Below, piece by piece: positions 17,846 to 26,980 of a stretch of 64,000 nt of DNA. This stretch comes from Tenacibaculum caenipelagi. Lineage in GTDB: Bacteria > Bacteroidota > Bacteroidia > Flavobacteriales > Flavobacteriaceae. The position numbers and the translations under genes were made by a program. The notes under the pieces are model-generated. The model did no database searches. It was not told the DNA's origin and saw nothing but the letters and a program-made list of their open reading frames with translations. The DNA lies in the NCBI RefSeq assembly GCF_004363005.1, contig NZ_SNYH01000004.1:124001-188000 (forward strand). Reading direction: 5' to 3'. The stretch's first letter is position 1. Each line of letters opens with the position of its first letter.

Positions 17846-19396
17846 TTACTTAGGAGAATAAACAGCACAAGGAATAATCATTTCTTCCAAAGAGATTCCG
17901 CCATGTTGATAGGTGTTTTTATAGTATTTTACAAAGTGATTATAATTGTTAGGATATGCAAAAAATAAATCTTCTTTTGTGAAGATAAAAGGGCTATTAA
18001 TAGCTACTGAAGGTAAAAATATTTCTTTTGGATTTTTAACAGCATATACATCTTTATCTTCATAACTTAAACTTCTACCTGTCTTGTAACGAAGATTTGA
18101 ACTGATATTTTTATCACCAATTACTTTAGTTGGGTGTTTACAGTTTATTGTACCATGATCGGTGGTAATAATTAACTTTTGACCCAATTTTTGTGCTTTT
18201 TGAATGATTTCATACAAAGGAGAGTTTTTAAACCAGCTTACGGTTAATGAACGGTATGCTTTGTCGTCACCAGCTAATTCTTTAATAACTTCCATTTCGG
18301 TTTTGGCATGTGAAAGCATATCTACAAAATTGTAAACTACAGCAGTCAGATCATTTTGTTTTGTTCCGTTGTAATTATCAGCTAAATCTTTTCCACTTTT
18401 TAATGAAACTATTTTGTAATATTCATGCTTGATGTTTAGTCCTAAACGTTTAATTTGACTTTCCAAAAACTCAGCTTCAAATAAGTTTTTCCCACCTTCT
18501 TCTGTATCATTTTTCCAGTAATCTGGATGTCTTTTTTCCATTTCAGAGGGCATTAATCCAGAAAATATGGCATTTCGTGCATATTGGGTAGCGGTAGGTA
18601 AAATACTGTAATATGAATGCTCTTCTTCTTTCTTATAATAATTATTAATAAAAGGCTCTAAAACTCGATATTGATCATAACGAAGATTATCAATTACAAC
18701 CCATAGAACTCCTTGCTCTTTTGAAAGGTTAGGAACTATGTAATCTTTAAATAGCGTATGAGAGAAAGTTGGTTTATCGTCACCTGTTAACCAATTTTGA
18801 TATTTTTTCTTTACGAATTTGAAAAACTGAGAGTTTGCTTCAGATTTTTGAGACTCTAAAATTTCTAGCATTCCGGCATCATTAATGTCTTCTAACTCAA
18901 GCTCCCAATGAACTAATTTTTTATATAAATCAATCCATTCTTCATAAGAATTTACCATAGCTAAGTCCATAGAAATTTTTCGAAACTCTTGTTGGTAATT
19001 TGAAGTAGTTTTTTCTGAAACTAAACGAGAATGGTCTAAATTCTTTTTTAAACTTAATAATATCTGATTAGGGTTTACTGGTTTAATTAGGTAGTCTGCA
19101 ATTTTAGAGCCAATGGCCTCTTCCATAATATATTCTTCTTCGCTTTTAGTAATCATTACTACAGGAAGGTTTGCGTTTTTTTGTTTTATGGCAGACAAAG
19201 TTTCTAACCCTGAAATACCAGGCATATTCTCATCTAAAAAAACAATATCAAAATTGTTGTTTTCAACTAAATCTATAGCATCAGTACCATTGGTACACGT
19301 TGTTACCTGGTAGTTTTTCTTTTCTAAAAATATAATATGAGGTTTTAGTAAATCTATTTCATCATCAACCCACAAAATGTGTATGTTTCTCATCAT
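17846..19396 (-). CDS. porX: response regulator PorX with PglZ phosphatase-like domain
   Basis: 516 residues. An N-terminal receiver domain has acidic pocket Asp11/Asp12, phospho-acceptor Asp55 in VFLDENMPG and Lys105 in YLIKPVNP. The C-terminal half is a PglZ/alkaline-phosphatase-like domain (VVIDNLRYDQYRVLEP, LIITTDHGT). This combination is PorX, known from Porphyromonas gingivalis and Flavobacterium johnsoniae as a regulator of type IX secretion, acting with the kinase PorY. No DNA-binding domain is present. PorY and the secretion genes are not in the window. An ATG three bases in (19393) is an alternative start. It is divergent from the HD gene. Confidence 0.93.
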   Translation of the reverse strand: MMRNIHILWVDDEIDLLKPHIIFLEKKNYQVTTCTNGTDAIDLVENNNFDIVFLDENMPGISGLETLSAIKQKNANLPVVMITKSEEEYIMEEAIGSKIADYLIKPVNPNQILLSLKKNLDHSRLVSEKTTSNYQQEFRKISMDLAMVNSYEEWIDLYKKLVHWELELEDINDAGMLEILESQKSEANSQFFKFVKKKYQNWLTGDDKPTFSHTLFKDYIVPNLSKEQGVLWVVIDNLRYDQYRVLEPFINNYYKKEEEHSYYSILPTATQYARNAIFSGLMPSEMEKRHPDYWKNDTEEGGKNLFEAEFLESQIKRLGLNIKHEYYKIVSLKSGKDLADNYNGTKQNDLTAVVYNFVDMLSHAKTEMEVIKELAGDDKAYRSLTVSWFKNSPLYEIIQKAQKLGQKLIITTDHGTINCKHPTKVIGDKNISSNLRYKTGRSLSYEDKDVYAVKNPKEIFLPSVAINSPFIFTKEDLFFAYPNNYNHFVKYYKNTYQHGGISLEEMIIPCAVYSPK

Positions 19397-19551
19397 AATT
19401 TTTATCTAATTTTCTACTTAAATAACGGCTAAAAATAGTTTTGTTGTGTTTATAAAAGCTAAAAATACGTTAATTAAACTCTTGTTAATTTGGTTTTGTA
19501 GATAAATTATGATTTTTTTGCTTAAAATTCAAGGATTTATACAGTTTACAG

Positions 19552-20778
19552 ATGCCAAAAACAAACAAATTGAAGATTATTAACGATCCTATTTATGGAT
19601 TTATCTCTATTCCTAACTCATTAATTTTTGATATTATAGAGCATCCGTACTTTCAAAGATTACGTAGAGTGACACAAATGGGGCTATCAAATTTAGTATA
19701 TCCTGGTGCCAATCACACACGTTTTCACCATGCAATTGGTTGTATGCATTTAATGCAAAAAGCTGTACGTGTTTTAAGAATGAAAAATGTTGAAATTTCA
19801 GATGATGAAGCAAATGCTTTATATATTGCAATTTTATTACACGATATAGGACATGGGGCTTTTTCGCATGCATTAGAGCATAGTATTGTAAATGGTATTA
19901 CACACGAAGAAATTTCGCTAAAGTTTATGAAAGCTTTGAATGAAGAGTTTGATGGAAAGTTAACCTTAGCTATTCAAATTTTTGAAGGTAAATATGATAG
20001 AGCGTTTTTATATCAATTAATATCAAGCCAATTAGATATAGATCGTTTAGACTACTTAAAAAGGGATAGTTTTTTTACAGGTGTAGCAGAAGGGAATATT
20101 TCTTCAGATCGTTTAATTGCAATGATGAATGTTGTAAATGAAGAGTTAGTTATTGAACAAAAAGGAATTTACTCGGTAGAAAAATTTATTATAGCACGCC
20201 GTTTAATGTATTGGCAGGTGTATTTACATAAAACAGGGTTAGTTGCAGAAAATGTTTTAGTAAATATATTAAAAAGAGCTAAAGAGTTGGCCATGAAAAA
20301 TGTTGAATTGCCAGCAAGTACATCGCTAAAATATTTTTTATATACTCCAATTACAAAAGAGAATTTTTCTAAAAAAACGCTACAAATATTTTCTGAGTTA
20401 GATGATTATGATATTCTTTCTGCGATTAAAGAGTGGAAAAATCATGAAGATTTAGTACTTTCTACATTAGCGAGAATGATTATTGATAGAAATCTTTTAA
20501 AAGTGGAGATTCAAGAAGAACCGTTTACCAATAAGTATATCGGTAAAAAATGCATGAAGCTTCAGAGTTTACTAAATATTGACGAAAAAGAAGCGGAGTA
20601 CTTTGTTTTTTCCGATAAGATAGAACATCAAGCATATAACACGAATAAGCCTATAAAAATATATTCTAAAAAAGGCAAATTAAAAGATATAGCTAAAGCG
20701 TCAGATCAACTAAACCTTAAAGCTTTAACAAAACCAGTAGTGAAATATTTTTTGTGTTATCCTAAAAAAATAATGTAG
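19552..20778 (+). CDS. HD-domain phosphohydrolase (dGTPase-like)
   Basis: 408 residues. The metal-binding HD signature is intact: HTRFHHAIGCMHLM, then LLHDIGHGAFSHALEHS near residues 104-120, and later SSQLDIDRLDYLKRDS, the distal Asp of the family. Related proteins hydrolyse nucleotides such as dNTPs, but the substrate here is unknown. It lies just upstream of lpxD on the same strand; this order is common in Flavobacteriaceae, though no lipid A function is shown for it. Confidence 0.88.
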   Translation: MPKTNKLKIINDPIYGFISIPNSLIFDIIEHPYFQRLRRVTQMGLSNLVYPGANHTRFHHAIGCMHLMQKAVRVLRMKNVEISDDEANALYIAILLHDIGHGAFSHALEHSIVNGITHEEISLKFMKALNEEFDGKLTLAIQIFEGKYDRAFLYQLISSQLDIDRLDYLKRDSFFTGVAEGNISSDRLIAMMNVVNEELVIEQKGIYSVEKFIIARRLMYWQVYLHKTGLVAENVLVNILKRAKELAMKNVELPASTSLKYFLYTPITKENFSKKTLQIFSELDDYDILSAIKEWKNHEDLVLSTLARMIIDRNLLKVEIQEEPFTNKYIGKKCMKLQSLLNIDEKEAEYFVFSDKIEHQAYNTNKPIKIYSKKGKLKDIAKASDQLNLKALTKPVVKYFLCYPKKIM

Positions 20779-20827
20779 TTTATTTTTGAAAACAGACTAT
20801 AACAAGAGGTAATTAAACAAAAATAAT

Positions 20828-20835
20828 TACTTTTG
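20828..20835 (+). promoter_or_regulatory. promoter -7 box TACTTTTG ahead of lpxD
   Basis: A perfect TAnnTTTG match ending six bases before the lpxD ATG, so the message would be almost leaderless. A second perfect box, TATTTTTG, lies at 20781-20788 and would give a leader of about 50 bases. Neither has a TTG at the ideal spacing. Confidence 0.45.
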
Positions 20836-20841
20836 CACTTA

Positions 20842-21882
20842 ATGAAATTTACAGCAAAACAAATAGCCGATATTTTAGAAGGAGAGATTGTAGGAGATCC
20901 AAATGCTGAAGTATCTAAACTTTCTAAGATAGAAGAAGGCACAACAGGTTCTTTAACCTTTTTGTCAAACCCTAAATATAACTCCTTTATATATACAACA
21001 GAGGCTTCGGTAACTATTGTTAATAAGAGCTTTGTTCCTGAAAAGGAAATTGCGACAACTTTAATAAAGGTAGAAAATGCATATAAATCATTTTCGAAAT
21101 TATTAGAGTTTTACAATGAAGTTAAAAATAATAAAGTAGGAAGAGAAAATCCTCATTTTATTGCTGATTCTGTTACTATAGGTGATAATGAATATATAGG
21201 AGCTTATGCTTATATAGGAGAAAATGTAGTATTAGGAAATAATGTGAAAATATATCCTAATACTTACATAGGAGACAATGTTACTATTGGTGATAATACC
21301 GTTGTTTTTTCTGGTGTAAAATTATATTCAGAAACAGTTATAGGTAAGAATTGTAAAATTCATTCAGGAACAGTAATCGGTGCCGATGGTTTTGGTTTTG
21401 CCCCAGATGAAAATGGAGAATACAAAGCAATACCACAAATAGGAAATGTTATAATAGAAGATAATGTTGATGTTGGTTCTAATTCAACTATCGATAGAGC
21501 AACTTTAGGTTCAACTATTATTCGTAAAGGAGTAAAGTTAGATAACCAAATACAAATAGCTCATAATGTTGAAATAGGAAAAAATACGGTAATCGCTTCT
21601 CAAACAGGAATTGCAGGGTCAACTAAAATAGGAGAAAACTGTATGATTGGTGGACAAGTAGGAATTGTTGGTCATATAACTATAGGAGATAATGTGAAAA
21701 TACAAGCCCAGTCAGGAATAGGAAAAAGCTTAAAAGACAATGAAGTAGTGCAAGGCTCTCCTGCATTTGGTTATTCAGATTACAGTAAATCATATGTGCT
21801 TTTTAAAAACTTACCAAAGTTAGCATCTACAATACATAAAATAGAAAAAGAGTTGAATGCTCAAAAAATAAATGATGAGTAA
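20842..21882 (+). CDS. lpxD: UDP-3-O-acylglucosamine N-acyltransferase LpxD
   Basis: 346 residues. An N-terminal uridine-binding domain (about 1-100) precedes a long left-handed beta-helix made of hexapeptide repeats. The catalytic His is in IQIAHNVEIG. LpxD adds the N-linked acyl chain in the third step of lipid A synthesis, at the inner face of the membrane. I start at the ATG at 20842; an in-frame TTG at 20833 overlaps the promoter box. The gene overlaps the next by 11 (or 8) bases. Confidence 0.94.
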   Translation: MKFTAKQIADILEGEIVGDPNAEVSKLSKIEEGTTGSLTFLSNPKYNSFIYTTEASVTIVNKSFVPEKEIATTLIKVENAYKSFSKLLEFYNEVKNNKVGRENPHFIADSVTIGDNEYIGAYAYIGENVVLGNNVKIYPNTYIGDNVTIGDNTVVFSGVKLYSETVIGKNCKIHSGTVIGADGFGFAPDENGEYKAIPQIGNVIIEDNVDVGSNSTIDRATLGSTIIRKGVKLDNQIQIAHNVEIGKNTVIASQTGIAGSTKIGENCMIGGQVGIVGHITIGDNVKIQAQSGIGKSLKDNEVVQGSPAFGYSDYSKSYVLFKNLPKLASTIHKIEKELNAQKINDE

Positions 21883-23266
21883 GAAACAAAAAACAATAAA
21901 GAACGAAGTTACGTTATCAGGTGTAGGATTACATACTGGTAATGAAGTTACAATGGTTTTTAAACCAGCACCAGAAAACCACGGATTTGCTTTTAAACGC
22001 GTTGATTTAGAAGGTGAACCAGTAATAGAAGCAAAAGCTGAGTATGTAACAAATACACAAAGAGGAACAAACCTTGAAAAAAATGGAGTTCAAATACAAA
22101 CTTCAGAACATGTATTAGCAGCTGCTGTAGGTTTAGATATTGATAATTTACTTATTGAAATTAATGCTTCTGAGCCGCCAATTATGGATGGTTCATCTAA
22201 GTTTTTTGTAGAAGCTTTAGAAAAAGCAGGTATAGTAGAACAAGAAGCTGAAGTAGAAGAGTATGTTATTAAAGAAGTAATTTCATATAAAGATGAAGTA
22301 ACAGGTAGTGAGATTATTATAATGCCATCTGATGAGTACCAAATTACCACTATGGTAGACTTTGGAACTAAAATTCTTGGAACTCAAAATGCAACATTAA
22401 ATACAATTTCAGATTTCAAAGAAGAAATATCAGCAGCAAGAACATTTAGTTTTTTACATGAAATTGAAATGCTGCTTGAAAATGATTTGATTAAAGGAGG
22501 TGATTTAAACAATGCTATTGTTTATGTTGATAAAGAGTTATCAGACAATACAATGGAAAAACTTAAAGAAGCCTTTAATAAAGATAATATTACCGTAAAA
22601 CCAAACGGAGTTTTAGATAACTTAACATTACATTGGGCTAACGAAGCTGCACGTCATAAATTGTTAGATGTTGTAGGTGATTTAGCACTGATAGGTACCC
22701 GTATCAGAGGTAAGGTAATAGCAAATAAACCAGGACATTTAGTAAATACAACATTTGCAAAGAAGTTGTCTAAAATCATTAAAAAGGAAAAACGAAATAA
22801 TATTCCTTCTTATGATTTAAATAAACCACCATTAATGGATATCCATAAAATAATGGATATTTTACCTCACAGACCTCCTTTTTTATTGATTGATAGAATT
22901 ATTGAGTTATCTGATAAGCACGTGGTTGGAATGAAAAATGTTACTATGAATGAAAATTTCTTTGTAGGACATTTTCCTGGAGCACCTGTAATGCCAGGAG
23001 TTCTTCAAGTAGAAGCAATGGCACAATGTGGAGGAGTTTTAGTGTTAAATACAGTTCCAGATCCAGAAAATTATTTAACATATTTCATGAAAATGGACAA
23101 TGTTAAATTCAAACAAAAAGTATTACCTGGAGACACATTAATATTTAAAAGTGAACTAATTACCCCTATAAGAAGAGGTATTGCTCATATGCAAGCTTAC
23201 GCATACGCAAATGGAAAATTGGTATGTGAAGCTGAATTAATGGCACAAATTTCAAAAGTAAAATAA
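21872..23266 (+). CDS. lpxC/fabZ: bifunctional UDP-3-O-acyl-GlcNAc deacetylase / 3-hydroxyacyl-ACP dehydratase
   Basis: 464 residues, a natural fusion. The first ~310 residues are the zinc deacetylase LpxC (QTSEHVLAA with metal His80; ARHKLLDVVGDLALIG with the second His and Asp). The rest is FabZ, a hotdog-fold dehydratase (HKIMDILPHRPPFLLIDRI, GHFPGAPVMPGVLQVEAMAQ). LpxC is the committed step of lipid A; FabZ draws the same 3-hydroxyacyl-ACP pool towards fatty acids, so the fusion ties the two fates together. The fusion is typical of Bacteroidota. Two tandem ATGs (21872, 21875) lie inside the lpxD end. Confidence 0.96.
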   Translation: MMSKKQKTIKNEVTLSGVGLHTGNEVTMVFKPAPENHGFAFKRVDLEGEPVIEAKAEYVTNTQRGTNLEKNGVQIQTSEHVLAAAVGLDIDNLLIEINASEPPIMDGSSKFFVEALEKAGIVEQEAEVEEYVIKEVISYKDEVTGSEIIIMPSDEYQITTMVDFGTKILGTQNATLNTISDFKEEISAARTFSFLHEIEMLLENDLIKGGDLNNAIVYVDKELSDNTMEKLKEAFNKDNITVKPNGVLDNLTLHWANEAARHKLLDVVGDLALIGTRIRGKVIANKPGHLVNTTFAKKLSKIIKKEKRNNIPSYDLNKPPLMDIHKIMDILPHRPPFLLIDRIIELSDKHVVGMKNVTMNENFFVGHFPGAPVMPGVLQVEAMAQCGGVLVLNTVPDPENYLTYFMKMDNVKFKQKVLPGDTLIFKSELITPIRRGIAHMQAYAYANGKLVCEAELMAQISKVK

Positions 23267-23267
23267 T

Positions 23268-24053
23268 ATGAATCAACCACTTGCGTACGTACACCCTCAA
23301 GCAAAAATAGCTAGAAATGTAGTTATTGAGCCTTTTACAACTATTCATGCAAATGTAGAAATTGGCTCAGGAACATGGATTGGTTCTAATGTAACTATAA
23401 TGGAAGGTGCGCGCATCGGTAAAAATTGTAGAATTTTTCCAGGAGCTGTAATCTCTGCTATTCCTCAAGATTTAAAATTCAATGATGAAGATACTATAGT
23501 AGAAATAGGAGACAATGTTACGATAAGAGAATGTGTTACTATTAACAGAGGTACTTCAGATAGAATGAAGACAGTTATTGGCGATAATTGTTTAATTATG
23601 GCGTATTGTCATATTGCACATGATTGTAAAGTGGGAGATAATTGTATTTTTTCAAATAATTCAACTTTAGCAGGGCATGTTACAATTGGAGATAATGTGG
23701 TATTAGCAGGTATGGTAGCGGTGCATCAATTTGCTTCTGTAGGAAATCATGCTTTTGTTACAGGTGGATCATTGGTTCGTAAAGACGTGCCTCCATTTGT
23801 AAAGGCTGCAAGAGAACCATTATCATACGTAGGAATTAATTCGGTTGGATTAAGAAGAAGAGGTTTTACTACTGAAAAGATTAGAGAAGTTCAAGATATA
23901 TATCGAATTTTATTCCAAAAAAATTATAACAATTCTCAAGCGATAGACATTATTGAGGCTGAGATGGAAGCAACATCAGAGCGTGATGAGATTATCCAGT
24001 TTATCAAAGATTCACATCGCGGAATAATGAAAGGATATTTTAAATCAAATTAA
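23268..24053 (+). CDS. lpxA: acyl-ACP--UDP-N-acetylglucosamine O-acyltransferase LpxA
   Basis: 261 residues, the first enzyme of lipid A synthesis. A hexapeptide-repeat beta-helix (about 1-185) ends in a helical domain. MAYCHIAHDCKVGDN contains the catalytic His near residue 122, and GMVAVHQFASVG and SYVGINSVGLRRRGF are family hallmarks. It starts one base after the lpxC/fabZ stop codon, so the genes are co-translated. Confidence 0.96.
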   Translation: MNQPLAYVHPQAKIARNVVIEPFTTIHANVEIGSGTWIGSNVTIMEGARIGKNCRIFPGAVISAIPQDLKFNDEDTIVEIGDNVTIRECVTINRGTSDRMKTVIGDNCLIMAYCHIAHDCKVGDNCIFSNNSTLAGHVTIGDNVVLAGMVAVHQFASVGNHAFVTGGSLVRKDVPPFVKAAREPLSYVGINSVGLRRRGFTTEKIREVQDIYRILFQKNYNNSQAIDIIEAEMEATSERDEIIQFIKDSHRGIMKGYFKSN

Positions 24054-24103
24054 TTATTAAAATTGCACTGGCTAAAATAGCGCAATATATAAAGATCAAA
24101 TAA

Positions 24104-24670
24104 ATGGCAACAACATCAGATATTAAAAAAGGATTGTGTATAAAATTTAATCACGATATCTATAAAGTTATTGAGTTTTTACATGTAAAACCTGGTAAAG
24201 GTCCAGCTTTTGTGCGTACAAAATTAAAAAGTGTTACCACAGGAAAAATTTTAGATAATACGTTTTCTGCAGGACATAAAATAGAAGACGTTCGTGTTGA
24301 AACACATAAATTTCAATATTTATATCCAGAAGGAGATGTGTATCACTTTATGAATACTGAAGATTATAATCAAATTACACTTCAAAAATCAGTATTGGAC
24401 GCTCCAGATTTAATGAAAGAAGGAGAAGTTGTAACTGTTTTAATTAATACTGAAGATAATATGCCATTATCTGTAGAGATGCCATCACATGTTATTTTAG
24501 AAGTAACTCATACTGAGCCAGGAGTTAAAGGTAATACAGCTACAAATGCTACTAAACCAGCCACTGTAGAAACAGGAGCAAGAATTAATGTACCTTTATT
24601 TATTAATGAAGGAGATAAGATAAAGATAGATACAGAAAAAAGCGCATATACAGAGCGTATCAAAGAATAA
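24104..24670 (+). CDS. efp: elongation factor P
   Basis: 188 residues with the three beta-barrel domains of EF-P. The tip loop HVKPGKGPAFVRTK carries Lys32, the residue modified in many bacteria. EF-P relieves ribosome stalling at polyproline. It sits 50 bases after lpxA inside the lipid A operon, a conserved order in Flavobacteriaceae. It is followed by a short hairpin that may reduce read-through into the second lpxD. Confidence 0.96.
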   Translation: MATTSDIKKGLCIKFNHDIYKVIEFLHVKPGKGPAFVRTKLKSVTTGKILDNTFSAGHKIEDVRVETHKFQYLYPEGDVYHFMNTEDYNQITLQKSVLDAPDLMKEGEVVTVLINTEDNMPLSVEMPSHVILEVTHTEPGVKGNTATNATKPATVETGARINVPLFINEGDKIKIDTEKSAYTERIKE

Positions 24671-24677
24671 ATTTAAT

Positions 24678-24706
24678 ATTCCCGCTTTAGCGGGAATTTC
24701 TTTTTA
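24678..24706 (+). terminator. hairpin after efp (possible attenuating terminator)
   Basis: ATTCCCGC pairs with GCGGGAAT (24678-24697), followed by a T-rich stretch that runs right up to the next start codon at 24710. Because the next gene follows at once, it may only reduce read-through. Confidence 0.65.
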
Positions 24707-24709
24707 AAG

Positions 24710-25630
24710 ATGAAATTCAAACAACCTCAAACATTAGAGCAAATTGCAGCTTTATTAGAAGTAGAATTTGTTGGAGCTAACGATTTCCCTATCACAGGAA
24801 TTAATGAAATTCATGTGGTAGAAGAAGGAGATATTGTTTTTGTAGATCATCCTAAATATTATAATAAAGCATTAAACTCTGCAGCAACTACGATTTTAAT
24901 AAATAAAAAAGTAGAATGCCCAAAAGGGAAATCTTTATTAATTTCAGATGATCCATTTAGAGATTTTAATAAGATAACTAAATATTTTAATCCATTTATA
25001 GCTTCCAAAAGCAGTATAGCAGATTCTGCTATTATTGGAGAAGGAACCATAGTACAGCCTAATGTATTTATAGGAGAAAATGTAGTAATAGGTAAGAATT
25101 GTTTAATTCATGCGAATGTATCAATCAATAATAACTGTGTACTTGGAGATAATGTAACAATCCACGCCAATACAGTTTTAGGAGCAGATGCTTTCTATTA
25201 TAAAAACAGACCAGAAGGTTTTGATAAACTAATTTCTGGAGGTAGAGTAGTACTTGAAGATAATGTAGATTTAGGAGCTTCTTGTACTATTGATAGAGGT
25301 GTTACAGGAGATACATTAATTGGAGAAGGAACAAAAATTGATAATCAAGTTCATATAGGTCACGATACGGTTATTGGTAAAAAATGTTTAATAGCAGCCC
25401 AAACTGGTATTGCAGGTTGTACAGTGATAGAAGATGAAGTGACAATTTGGGGGCAAGTAGGTATTACCAGCGGATTAACTATTGAAAAAGGAACGGTTTT
25501 AATGGCTCAAACTGGAGTGTCTAAATCTCTTAAAAAAGGTATATATTATGGAACTCCACAACGAGAATACCGTCAAACACTAAGAGAAGTTATCTATTTA
25601 AAAAATGTAACAAATCAAGACAAAAAGTAA
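24710..25630 (+). CDS. second LpxD-like N-acyltransferase paralogue
   Basis: 306 residues, shorter than LpxD. It has the same N-terminal uridine-binding-type domain ([20 protein letters not shown]) and a hexapeptide-repeat helix. The catalytic-type His is kept in [11 protein letters not shown]. The C-terminal helix is truncated compared with LpxD. Such a paralogue after efp is common in Flavobacteriaceae and may acylate a different sugar nucleotide or acyl position; this is inference. It is followed by sucD, which has its own strong promoter. Confidence 0.88.
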   Translation: MKFKQPQTLEQIAALLEVEFVGANDFPITGINEIHVVEEGDIVFVDHPKYYNKALNSAATTILINKKVECPKGKSLLISDDPFRDFNKITKYFNPFIASKSSIADSAIIGEGTIVQPNVFIGENVVIGKNCLIHANVSINNNCVLGDNVTIHANTVLGADAFYYKNRPEGFDKLISGGRVVLEDNVDLGASCTIDRGVTGDTLIGEGTKIDNQVHIGHDTVIGKKCLIAAQTGIAGCTVIEDEVTIWGQVGITSGLTIEKGTVLMAQTGVSKSLKKGIYYGTPQREYRQTLREVIYLKNVTNQDKK

Positions 25631-25641
25631 CCTTAAATAAA

Positions 25642-25672
25642 TTGTGAAAACTCAATTAAAAGATTATTTTTG
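25642..25672 (+). promoter_or_regulatory. promoter of sucD
   Basis: TTG at 25642-25644 and TATTTTTG at 25665-25672 are 20 bases apart, an ideal Bacteroidota promoter. The start codon lies 33 bases after the box. Confidence 0.8.
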
Positions 25673-25704
25673 TCTGTCTTAAAAAATAAATAAAAAGCAA
25701 ACCA

Positions 25705-26577
25705 ATGAGTGTTTTAGTAAATAAAGATTCAAAAATTATAGTTCAAGGTTTTACAGGAAGTGAAGGAACTTTCCATGCTGGTCAAATGATTGACTACGGT
25801 ACCAATGTTGTTGGAGGAGTAACTCCAGGTAAAGGAGGTCAAGAGCACTTAGGAAAGCCAGTATTCAATACAGTAGCTGATGCCGTTGAAAAAGCTGGAG
25901 CTGACACTTCTATTATTTTTGTACCACCAGCATTTGCTGCTGATGCTATAATGGAAGCTGCAGAAGCAGGAATCAAAGTAATCATTTGTATTACTGAAGG
26001 AATTCCTACTGCTGATATGGTAAAAGTTAAAGCTTATATTGATCAATTAGATTGTACTTTAGTTGGACCTAACTGTCCAGGTGTAATTACTCCTGAAGAA
26101 GCTAAAGTTGGTATTATGCCAGGATTTATTTTCAAGAAAGGTAAAGTAGGTATTGTTTCTAAATCTGGAACTTTAACGTATGAAGCTGCAGATCAAGTTG
26201 TAAAACAAGGATTCGGAATTACTACAGCTATTGGTATTGGAGGAGATCCAATTATTGGAACTACTACTAAAGAAGCAGTAGAGTTATTAATGAATGATGA
26301 TGAAACTGAAGCGATCGTTATGATTGGTGAAATTGGAGGGAATTTAGAAGCTGAAGCTGCTCGTTGGATTAAAGCTGATGGAAATAGGAAACCAGTTGTT
26401 GGTTTTATTGCAGGTCAGACTGCTCCAGCTGGTAGAACAATGGGACATGCAGGTGCTATCGTTGGTGGTGCTGATGATACAGCACAAGCAAAAATGAAAA
26501 TTTTAGCAGAAAATGGAGTACACGTTGTTGAGTCTCCTGCTAAAATTGGAGAAATGGTAGCTAAGGTTTTAGCTTAA
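25705..26577 (+). CDS. sucD: succinate-CoA ligase subunit alpha
   Basis: A 290-residue alpha subunit of succinyl-CoA synthetase (TCA cycle). A CoA-binding Rossmann domain at the N-terminus ([20 protein letters not shown]) and the phosphohistidine loop GHAGAIVGG with His248 are present. The beta subunit sucC is not in the window, so the two are encoded apart. It has a near-ideal promoter and a strong terminator of its own and thus is a single-gene unit despite lying behind the lipid A genes. Confidence 0.96.
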   Translation: MSVLVNKDSKIIVQGFTGSEGTFHAGQMIDYGTNVVGGVTPGKGGQEHLGKPVFNTVADAVEKAGADTSIIFVPPAFAADAIMEAAEAGIKVIICITEGIPTADMVKVKAYIDQLDCTLVGPNCPGVITPEEAKVGIMPGFIFKKGKVGIVSKSGTLTYEAADQVVKQGFGITTAIGIGGDPIIGTTTKEAVELLMNDDETEAIVMIGEIGGNLEAEAARWIKADGNRKPVVGFIAGQTAPAGRTMGHAGAIVGGADDTAQAKMKILAENGVHVVESPAKIGEMVAKVLA

Positions 26578-26602
26578 TTTTCTTCTTTTTAGAAAAAATG
26601 TT

Positions 26603-26640
26603 AAAAATCATTAGTTCATTTTGAACTAATGATTTTTTTT
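26603..26640 (+). terminator. intrinsic terminator after sucD
   Basis: AAATCATTAGTTCA pairs with TGAACTAATGATTT, ending in eight Ts. Confidence 0.93.
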
Positions 26641-26679
26641 AATAGTATTGTTACTAATATTAATTTAAAAATTGAATAA

Positions 26680-26862
26680 ATGAAATTAAGTAAAGTTAAA
26701 AATTTAGGAAAAGAATTATCAAAAAAAGAATTAAAATCATTAAATGGAAAAGGAACATATTATTATCAATGCGCTGATGGTATGACTGGATCCATTAGAA
26801 ATATTGAAGATGGAGATGTAGTCGCTAACCCTTGTAAAGGACATGGAGGAATTATTAATTAA
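26680..26862 (+). CDS. small leader peptide, bacteriocin/RiPP precursor-like
   Basis: 60 residues. The first ~25 (MKLSKVKNLGKELSKKELKS then LNGKG) look like the leader of Bacteroidota GG-type natural product precursors: amphipathic, with the pattern L-S-K-x-E-L-K-x-L-x-G before the cleavage point. The last pair is G-K-G rather than GG. The remaining ~35 residues (from TYYYQC) are the putative core with two cysteines (YQC and NPC) and a glycine-rich tail. A terminator follows at 26926. No modifying enzyme or peptidase-type exporter is nearby. The product is not established. Confidence 0.7.
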   Translation: MKLSKVKNLGKELSKKELKSLNGKGTYYYQCADGMTGSIRNIEDGDVVANPCKGHGGIIN

Positions 26863-26925
26863 AAACTACTATTCGTTAATTACCAATTATGTATTTAGCA
26901 TAGTTTTATAAAAAAATATTATTTA

Positions 26926-26960
26926 AAAAACCGCTGAATTTTCAAATTCAACGGTTTTTA
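26926..26960 (+). terminator. intrinsic terminator after the small peptide gene
   Basis: AAACCG-TGAATTT pairs with AAATTCA-CGGTTT with one internal mismatch, followed by a T-rich tail. It ends just before the M16 peptidase start at 26981. Confidence 0.8.
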
Positions 26961-26980
26961 TTTTAATCAAAAAATTATTA

